Shown here piece by piece: positions 56,337-64,000 of a DNA stretch of 64,000 nucleotides. Within the stretch, counting starts at the first letter, position 1. Each line of letters starts with the position of its first letter. The DNA comes from Aradus depressus. Its lineage: Eukaryota > Arthropoda > Insecta > Hemiptera > Aradidae. The notes beneath the pieces were generated by a model. The model did not search any database. It saw nothing but the letters and a program-made list of their open reading frames with translations, and had not been told where the DNA came from. The translations under genes were made by a program, and so were the position numbers. The stretch covers positions 22,927,027 to 22,991,026 of the forward strand of contig OY759221.1 in assembly GCA_963662175.1 (NCBI GenBank), read 5' to 3'.

Positions 56337-59300
56337 CTATGAACAAAAATTAAATTTGTAGAATAAATACTAATAATTAGATAAAAACAAAAAAGAACTT
56401 GTTAAGAAATGCAAATAAACTAAAGAAATATTATTCACAAATTTTTTCTTTAGGAAAAAAGTTTTTCTTTAGAAATGGCATTCATAAAGACGCCGCCGGT
56501 AGTTCAGAGGTGCGTCCTTGTCTACTCAGCTCAAAATGGGCAAAACATTTTATTAAAAAGAATATGTCTTTCGGAAGGGACGTAAAGCGGTGGTCACAAG
56601 CCTGTACGACGTCAGGTATTCCTTGAACACTCCTATCTTAATACGTAGTAATAAAAAATGATATAATGGCCATATATAATAATATCGAAATAATAAGGGA
56701 AAATAAAATAAATAAATGTAGGCATAATGTGTATAATAAATAAATGAACATAAATGAATACACGATATATTATATTAATCGTATATACAGCCAGTAACAA
56801 AAATGTTCGGACGGTTTGATTTTTCAATAAAAAATTATAATAATTAAATGCAAAAGTAATAAAAAATAATTTAAAAAAATAATTAAAGCCATTTTTCAAT
56901 CAAGAATAAGAATTCAAAAGTGGGTTAGGATAAAGGAAAAACAGCTTTGATTAGAACAAATAAATATTTTAATTTAATAAATTTTATAACAAGTAATGTA
57001 GGTAACAAAAATTTTCGGACAAAAATGTAAACAACTATAAATAAATTCAATGTTTTTTTTACGATTTCACAAATTCAAAAACCATAATGTTAATTAATAT
57101 TTGGTTGGGTACCCTTTTTGTGTAATAACATCTTTCATTCGATTCGGCATTGATGATGAAACTAATTTTTTGGTGAAATTTGGAGATATTTTACCCCACT
57201 CTTCTAATAACTTTTGTTTCAATTCGTTTTTTGAAGCAATGGGTGTTAATCGAATTTTCCTGTCGAGCTCACCCCATACGTGTTCAATTGGGTTGAGATC
57301 GGGCGATTGGGGGGGGGGTTTCATAACTTTAGGGCAGTTATACAAAAGCCAAGTACGTACCAATTCACAGGTGTGTTTCGGATCGTTGTCTTGGTAAAAA
57401 TGAAAAGTCCGTAAAATCCCAAGTTTTTCAGCACTCTTTTTCAAATTGCTCCTTAGTAATTCGGCATAAACTTTTCCAGTCATGGTGGTTTCAATGAAAA
57501 CCAGTTCACCAATTCCACTAGACGCCATACACCCCCACACCATCACTGAGCCACCCCCATGTTTTACTATTGGTTTTAAATTTTTTGGATTCAGCTCCTC
57601 ATTACGCTTTCTCCAAATTTTGTCGCGACTGTCGGGACTAAATATATTAAACTTACATTCAAAAGTATTTGCTTGCAATAGAACAAACCGCAATAATAAA
57701 ATATTCTTGTATCTTGTAACTCTTCACAACATAAAAAGAAATCTCAGGTCATGTAATGTCAGAAAACTAGATTTTTGTGATATGACGTTAGAAGAGAGCG
57801 ACAGCAGCGCTGACCCTCGGCAGAAACCGTCCCTTCCCCCTACTCTATCCCCTCCACCTTCCCTCTAAAGAAACTAAGTACCCAATTTTTCTAATTTAAA
57901 CGTTTTTTCTCCGATATTTCGACAAATAAATGTTTCCAGATCATGTCCGTTTACTTCCATGTAATATATGTATACATATACTATTACTTTACTTTTGTTT
58001 ACTTCCCTATACATATAATATATGTATACATAATAATATGTACTAAAAATTTTGTAATCGTGTAAACATCAGAGATCAATTGCATGCGTGTGTTTATGTG
58101 AGAGCTCAAACGCTTTGACCTGACATCGTACAGGCTCATGACCATCGCTTAACATCCCATCCGAAGGACGGAGTGCTTAAGTTTATTTTACCTCGCAGAT
58201 GAATGACATTACTCCAAAAAATTTCTGAATGATTCTGGAACTCTTTTGCGAAGCTCAATCTTTTTTTTATATTTTTTTCACTCACAAACGGTTTTTGGTA
58301 CTCTCCCATTATATCCTGCTTCTTTTAGAATTCTTCGAACATTTTGTGGGTGAACTTTCTTTCCCGTTTCTCTGTATACCTCGGCGACGATCTGAAGTGC
58401 ACTCCTCGAGGGCTTGTTTTTAATTTTCCGGACAACGCTACACCTTTCTCGGTCGTTTAATACTCTTGGACGGCCAGAGGAAGATTTCAAATCTATCCGA
58501 TCCTCGTGCTTATACCTTCGAATTACATCGGCTACGGTGCTTTTACTTCGGCCTACCATACCACCGATTTTGCGGACACTTAATCCTTTTTCATAATTAA
58601 AAATTATTATCTGTTGAACTTCAAAAGATGTTCGACCCATCTTGACAGCAGGAAATACAAATAACTACTGAATGCAGTAATAGAAGTATATAAACACATT
58701 TCATTTGTTCGGTATTAGCGGTTGGTTGAGAAGGGATTAAAGATCATGATCAGAGTCGCATTTGTTTACAAAACAAACAACAGGTGTCCAGAAAATTTTG
58801 TTACGTGATTTCTTGTCTTCAATTATTAATGCAAAATTTCCTATTAGCTGTAAATGTTTAATTAATTGTTTTACGGCGTTTTGAAATGATTGATGATCTC
58901 GAAATTTAAAACTTTGCTTGAATTAAATATTTTGCCATATAACTATGTGTAACTGCAAAAGAAAAACAAAATTATAAATTGTCCGAAAATTTTTGTTACT
59001 GATTGTATATATTTAAAAAAATAAATAACCGCTTGAACAGAGGTAAAAATATGAACTGTTTGGTCGTTCAATTTTAGAAAAACTGTTAATGAACTTAACA
59101 AAAAAACAATTACACAACTAATAATTTTTCCAATATTTATAGACAATTAAGTTAATAATACTTATAAACCACAAGATTCGATACTCAATTGATAATGTCA
59201 CTCTTGTCGAGTCAGTGGGGGGAGGGGAGCTTCTAGAAATGAAGAGCGACACAAGCGCTCTGTGGCGGGAGGGATTTGAAGCTTAGTTGGTATATTTTTG

Positions 59301-60050
59301 ATATTTGATAGAGGACGTTTTCCCCATCCATGGTGATAACTCAATAATACAGATTTTTGACTTGTGTCACTTAAGAAATACGTGTGCTATATGTTTATAT
59401 TTTTGTGAAATTAGACAGTTAAATAAGTTTTGTTTTATTGGTTTTCCGCTGTATCTACACAAAAATAGTTGAGACGACTTACGAAGGATAACAAAAAAAA
59501 CATTCATTTTATTTATGAGAAAAAAGGTAAATAAAATGTTCTGTAAGCCCATGACGCTTGAAACTCTGTTAAGAGTTAACGCTTAGGCTTAATTCGAATA
59601 AAGATATGCAAATACACGATAACAGAATGTTGTCTAATATTTACTATTTTTAAATTGGACAAGAATCATACATATCGACAATGTACGTATTGCTATTCAG
59701 TAATTATTTTATATTATCATTAAAATTGCATTATGTTTTCAGTGTTAATGGAGCAGTTTGAAGGGAATCACAAGAAATGTTGACGTCCTATGTTCTACAT
59801 TTTGGAGGAATTAAGTCAAGTAAGGAAATTTTCACTTGTTACTAAATTATCACCCGATTTTGAGGGAATATATCCACATGTCCGTCTAGAACGAGACATC
59901 TGAAACAAACTATTCAATCTCTGGTAGTTTTGCCTGAACTATATTTCCATTGCTGGAGGACCAAAGTAAAAATACAATATCGCTGAAGTGTTACTTACAG
60001 TGGACTGAACAGACCAGGGCAGCGATGGCAGCGAGATACAACAACTCCAT
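55930..60050 (-). CDS. Gene A: four-cysteine secreted protein (152 aa)
   Basis: Family not recognised. Exons 60050-59999 and 56336-55930 join through a 3.66-kb phase-1 intron (CACT|GTAAGT, ATAG|GTGCACC). Residues 1-17 are a signal peptide (MELLYLAAIAALVCSVH), predicting secretion. The mature part starts C-A-P and is the four-cysteine domain: FVKTDSFKSC (C46), FKQCTRDAFNSF (C70), TLFSNCF (C104) and MGVCMENSILGLMG (C142, at the C terminus). C46 falls at the same residue number as in gene B. With the near-identical gene structure this shows common descent. The domain is short, mostly helix-compatible and has no enzyme motif, so a binding, structural or salivary/haemolymph role is possible but unproven. 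A weak alternative is kinship with insect 27-kDa haemolymph glycoproteins (DUF1397). The cysteine spacing does not fit odorant-binding proteins. A complete Tc1 element sits in its intron. Confidence 0.75.
56490..56625 (+). mobile_element. tRNA-derived SINE, head and body scrap
   Basis: GCCGCCGGTAGTTCAGAGGT (A-box region), deletion of the B box, then AAGCGGTGGTCACAAGCCTG and ACGACGTCAGGTATTC. In gene A's intron. Confidence 0.7.
57094..57693 (-). pseudogene. Tc1 transposase, catalytic part
   Basis: Reads KFNIFSPDSRDKIWRKRNEE, HGGGSVMVWGCMASSG, QDNDPKHT and SPDLNPIEHVWGEL, ending RMKDVITQKGYPTKY. The D of QDND and the E of NPIEH are separated by 34 residues, the DD34E spacing. The first catalytic D, normally in TDESKFN, is missing because the sequence before KFN is unrelated (TFEC). 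The insertion between the halves carries SINE sequence. Confidence 0.9.
57700..58277. mobile_element. Insertion splitting the Tc1 transposase, with SINE fragment
   Basis: 58105-58205 is a minus-strand SINE piece (TGACATCGTACAGGCTCATG to TTTATTTTACCTCGCAGAT). The remaining sequence is unassigned. Confidence 0.6.
58278..58640 (-). pseudogene. Tc1 transposase, N-terminal DNA-binding part
   Basis: 120 codons from ATG: MGRTSFEVQQ, then a paired-like double helix-turn-helix with GLSVRKIGGMVGRSKSTVAD and a GRPR AT-hook-like motif (SSGRPRVLNDRE), ending after RRILKEAGYNGRVPK at a premature stop. A normal protein of ~340 residues would continue into the catalytic domain. Confidence 0.88.
59006..59998. 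other. Gene A intron, proximal part
   Basis: Nothing recognised apart from the donor GTAAGT at 59998-59993 of exon 1. Confidence 0.5.
59999..60050 (-). CDS. Gene A exon 1 (signal peptide)
   Basis: 52 bp, 17 codons plus one base. The same length and phase as exon 1 of gene B. The hydrophobic core is LLYLAAIAALVCSV. Confidence 0.8.
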
Positions 60051-60599
60051 TTTTCGGTTGGATGAAAATATATCCAGTAATCCTTAAAATAAATAAATAA
60101 TAGATTAACATCTAAGCGTAACTTAAGCCTAAAAATCTTTCAATCTTTATATATTTTCAGTGTGTGTAAATTTGACCTCTTTCACTACTTTGAACGTATA
60201 TAATTGAAATTCTTTACTTTTTTCTCTCTTTTAATTAATACTCTATAATGTGTAGTATGCTAAAATGTATACTACTTATATATTATCCATAATATGTATT
60301 AGAAGGGTGTTATATTATTATTTACTGTATACTTTAATACATTATATTCCTGTGCACCATCTATTAGATAATATGATGAACTGTAATAAGTGTCACAAAA
60401 TAAAAAAATTATCGAATTGAAAATTTTAAATATTCTTGAATCTGTAGGAAACTCAAATATATTTGCTGAGAGTCATATTTTTTTTTACATTTTTTTTTCG
60501 CTCCTTGATAGTTTTTGATAAAACTTAGAATATAAGTTGGGTCTGGAGAGCTAAGGACATTCATGAAAACACATTTCTTTATATTGAAAAAAAAAAATC

Positions 60600-60935
60600 T
60601 TCTAGGACGTGAAACCCTAGATATCGGACAGTGTTGTATGTAGAATGGGCTGGTTGTTAATGTAAACTGGTGGACAAGTGTTGTGTCTGAGAGTGAATGT
60701 GGTTTGTAGAGATTTGTCTCTATTAATTTTTTTTCTCCATTTGTTGGCCCAATTGTTAGCTGGTGTAAATGTTCTTATAATTATGAGCTTGCTAGTGTTA
60801 GGTCTGGGTGTGTTGAGAGAATGGCTGTTTCGTCTGAGTATGTTGCGAGTAGTGTGTTGTTCTGTGGAATGTGTGATGTGTAGAGAGAGAAGAGTAGGGG
60901 TCTGGGAGATCTCTCTTGGGTAACTCCAGCTTTAA
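60600..60935 (-). pseudogene. Jockey reverse transcriptase fragment, decayed
   Basis: The minus frame reads AGVTQERSPRPLLFSLYTSH (compare AGVPQGSILGP), then LLATYSDETAILSTHPD (compare TYADDTAILS) with the catalytic YADD altered to YSDE, then stops, then QTTFTLRHNTCPPVYINN. It matches the LINE at 50.3-50.7 kb in order, but with several stops. Confidence 0.85.
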
Positions 60936-63900
60936 ATAATGTTAAATATAAGAACATACCTGCGATGTGATGAAGGGGGGAATGAGTGCGGCTCGATACA
61001 AATGTTCCTCTTTATACACAAATTTTTTATCATGAATAATACGCTATTCTGATTATTCATTCGTTCATAAGAGACATTGATATGTATGTATAAAATAAAA
61101 AAAATGATTATCTCCAGTGCGTAGAACAATGCTCATCACGATGTAAAAACTTGATTGTAATTCACTGTATAATCTTATGGAGCAAACCGCAAAAAAATGG
61201 TACGTTGAGATAGCTCATGGAGGGACAATAACTGATTATTTTGTGATTAGTCTCTATTTACATTAGTTATCATTAGAACATTTGTCACTGGGTGTATCAA
61301 CGCTAATTATTGCTGTCAAAAAATGTATTTGACAATGTAGTGCTTGTCCTATTTGCGTACATTTTCTAATAGTGAAAACTCGTATGAACATGTCGCTTGT
61401 TCACATCCGTTGTTGAGTTCATCTCAATACGACGATTAATGTGTTCTTTAAGACAATATTTAAGAAAAAACTAAGTTTTATTTATTTAATCATCCTATTT
61501 ATTAGTATAACACTTGTGTCTTTTTGATGTTTCACTTTCTATCGGGTGTGCTTATTGTATTTTTTCCAGAGTTATCCAGGTAAAATGTTTCAGTTTCAGT
61601 TAAACTGACATGTAAGCAGGAAAATGAAACTGATAGCTCAAGTTATCCTGTCAGTTATCAGAATACTAATCTTTACTTATATTTTTCTTATAACCTGCAA
61701 TGAGTAATTCCTGATTGTTGTTTCTTTGATCACAAATGAGAACTGAACTAAATTGTGTAAGTATGCTGCACTCTTTCAGTCGAAACGAACGATATCTGAA
61801 AACTGAACTAACAGTGTAAAAGGCAATTTATTATTTGGCCTTAACTTTCTCAACTATTTTTTTCATTTTAAAATAAAGTTTCATTCTGACGCAAAGAGTG
61901 TAACTCAGACATTCGTCGTCTTCACCTCCACAAAGAAATTCATATTTATAACACCAATATTTAATTTCACTTTTTATTTGGTTTTTGTATTCAAATTTTA
62001 CAAAGTGTACATAAGTAGAACTGTTTTCTTGTTAAGTTCCCAGCGTATAGAGAAGTTATTGTAATGGGTCCGAAAATAGAAATCAAAATGTTCAACTTAT
62101 TTTTATGTTTCAGTACAGAGTATTTTTACACTGTTTTTGAAAAGTACGGTCAATTTTCCCTGCACAAAATCTAGCGAATAAAAAATGATATCGACTCCGC
62201 TCTGGTGCCAATCGAAACATATCAATGTCAATATGATCCAAAAGAAATTTTATCAAATTCGGTACAGCCGTTTTTTTGTTTTAACAAAATGATTGTAAAA
62301 AAAAGAGGGGATTTTAGGATTTATTGAAAAAGATGTATCCGATCTAGTTTGTTCTAGTGGCAATCGATACTTTAAACTATCAGAAATTCTCATAGTTATT
62401 ATCAAATAACATCTCATAGTTTTTATAATATTAAAAAATAATAAAAAAATAATAAAAAAACAATAAATAACCACCAATTGTAATAACGTATAAGAGAATG
62501 AACTGAATAATATTAAATATAAATTTTATTTTATTGATTTTTCGCTTACTCTCCTGTGTTATTATTATTAATTTTTTTAAAAATGTTAGTACACGTTATG
62601 ATATACTATATTCTATTGAATTGGAGTATATCGATAATATTTGAAGGTTCACTCTATTTTATGGTATGATATATTTTTCTACAATTATAATATATAAAGC
62701 TATGAAATGCGTTTACTACACAAGTTAGGAATTCTATTTTTCTACTTTGAAATTAGATGCGAATGGGATTATATCTAAATGTATTTTGTTGACGTGAAAA
62801 GCACGGTAGAATTATATTTCGTTTCTAAATTTTGTTTGCCATTCAAAGGTTGATTTCATCAAGTCAGTTGCTGAAATTTCTTCCTACCGGAGAGACCCGT
62901 ATGTAATTTCCGAATTCATTTTGTGCAATGAAAATATAAACATCTTACAATTTTTCATTTTCGCCTACGTATGTGCATCATTCGTAAATCAATTCAAAAT
63001 GAATAAACAATTCTGTACTGAATAAAATGCCTACTTTTTTGTGTTTATTATAACTGATATTCATATCATGCTGGTAAGTTTGCCGTGTGGACCTCAAGGG
63101 CTGCATTTAGTTACAAATGCCATCTTTATTGAGTCATAATACACGGCCCAATTTCCTCTGATTTAGGGTGCAAAGAGGCGAAACACACATCCGAGAACCT
63201 GCTTGTTTGTTTGTTTTAGTGGCCCTCATGAGCCCGACTCTACTATGGGAGTCTGGAAACCATAGGAAAGGAATATCACACTTCGATGGTTGTTCATCCG
63301 AAAGTTATGAGAAATTGATATTAAGAAACATATGTATCAGTTACCATTAACTACAGTTGTTATTCTGGGAACTGTGGCTTGAGCTGTTTTTCCTGTAACT
63401 ACTTACCTAAAAAGAAAACTTCAGTCATGCTTTCGGAAAGCTTTAGATATCATTTTCATTTATTTGTTATTGTATTCATTTGTCTCTTCATTTTCAGATT
63501 TGCCTGAAGTCATATTGATCAATTATAAATGTATTTAAATTATCTGTATCATCATTACACACGTAAACCTTTATCAATTTAGTGAGAAATTCCTACAGGA
63601 ATCACAATTTTTTTTCTTTATTCTCACTTCCCTGACTAATTAATTCCATCTCCACTCCGACACGAGAGTCGTCCATAGACGCACTAATTTTGTACTGAGG
63701 TCAAACATGATTTTTGACTTTGACACGCTTGATTTCTTTTCAGGTTAGATATTATTTTCCAGAAAGGGATTATATGGTGGGAATAAGGATTATAATAAAA
63801 TCATATTTGCATTATTTTATAATTATATTATTATCACTAATATGATGTAGGGATTTTGACATCAATTTTTTATTTTAATTCATTGTTGAAAATAAATCTC

Positions 63901-64000
63901 AGATAATCTCATCTGAGAGTCCGCGATACTTTTCTACCAATAATTTACTGATTATTTTACTCTAATTTCTATTTTGATCAAGAAATGACATACTTTTCAA
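60936..64000. other. No gene seen; AT-rich
   Basis: About 3 kb upstream of gene A with no supported coding frame or RNA gene. A short SINE core (CATGAGCCCGACTCTACTAT, 63228-63255) is the only repeat recognised. Confidence 0.5.

Larger units (their letters stand above)
56788..59005 (-). mobile_element. Tc1-family element, IR/DR type, inactive
   Basis: 2218 bp between TA dinucleotides. Ends CAGCCAGTAACAAAAATG and its inverted partner. A second copy of the GTAACAAAAATTTTCGGACA motif lies inside each end, at ~57000-57022 and ~58785-58808, so each terminal repeat is about 220-240 bp with two binding-site-like repeats. The transposase is split by an insertion. It lies wholly in gene A's intron, antisense-neutral because both run on the minus strand. 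Confidence 0.9.

Noticed and set aside
57101..57868. Plus-strand frames over the Tc1 element
   Set aside because: Antisense shadows of the transposase remnant and adjoining insertion.
55930..60050. Odorant-binding protein for gene A
   Set aside because: Four cysteines without the C-x3-C pair; spacing does not match.

Overview
The window is A+T-rich, intron-rich animal DNA dense in transposable elements. I read it as an insect nuclear genome. The reasons are an insect-type gustatory receptor, a Jockey-clade LINE, Tc1/mariner, hAT and PIF-Harbinger relics, and a tRNA-derived SINE whose tail is built from CCTAA, the complement of the insect telomere unit. The order cannot be fixed from sequence alone; Hemiptera is a guess. 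No bacterial genes, CRISPR array or rRNA were seen.

Layout. 1-15.4 kb holds no host gene I can support. It is a patchwork of fold-back MITEs, pogo-like TIR elements, a PIF-Harbinger relic, a hAT relic, SINEs and a recurrent element with ~140-bp internal repeats (called REP140 here). 15.47-25.20 kb is a seven-exon plus-strand gustatory receptor gene (371 codons plus stop). Its introns carry SINEs, a LINE RNase H scrap, a 32-bp minisatellite that repeats the end of exon 4 with its splice donor, and an inverted repeat pair around exons 5 and 6.

27.5-60.05 kb carries three minus-strand members of one unrecognised family of probable secreted four-cysteine proteins. Gene C is at 27.5 kb (exon 2 only found), gene B at 32.1-37.0 kb and gene A at 55.9-60.05 kb. 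B and A each have a 52-bp signal-peptide exon, a phase-1 intron of about 3.5 kb and one exon for the mature protein. B also has a Ser/Thr/Pro-rich linker, two furin-like sites and six repeats of a hydrophobic-[QK]-Q-C motif. Between the genes lie a hAT copy with an 8-bp target duplication, many SINEs, a perfect 998-bp tandem duplication (45.8-47.8 kb), and a Tc1 element (48.58-55.15 kb) split by a nearly complete 5.4-kb Jockey-like LINE. Gene A's intron contains a second, complete but inactive Tc1 element.

60.1-64 kb has only a decayed Jockey reverse transcriptase fragment and otherwise unassigned AT-rich DNA. The receptor and the secreted family show no direct functional link; their co-location is simply observed.
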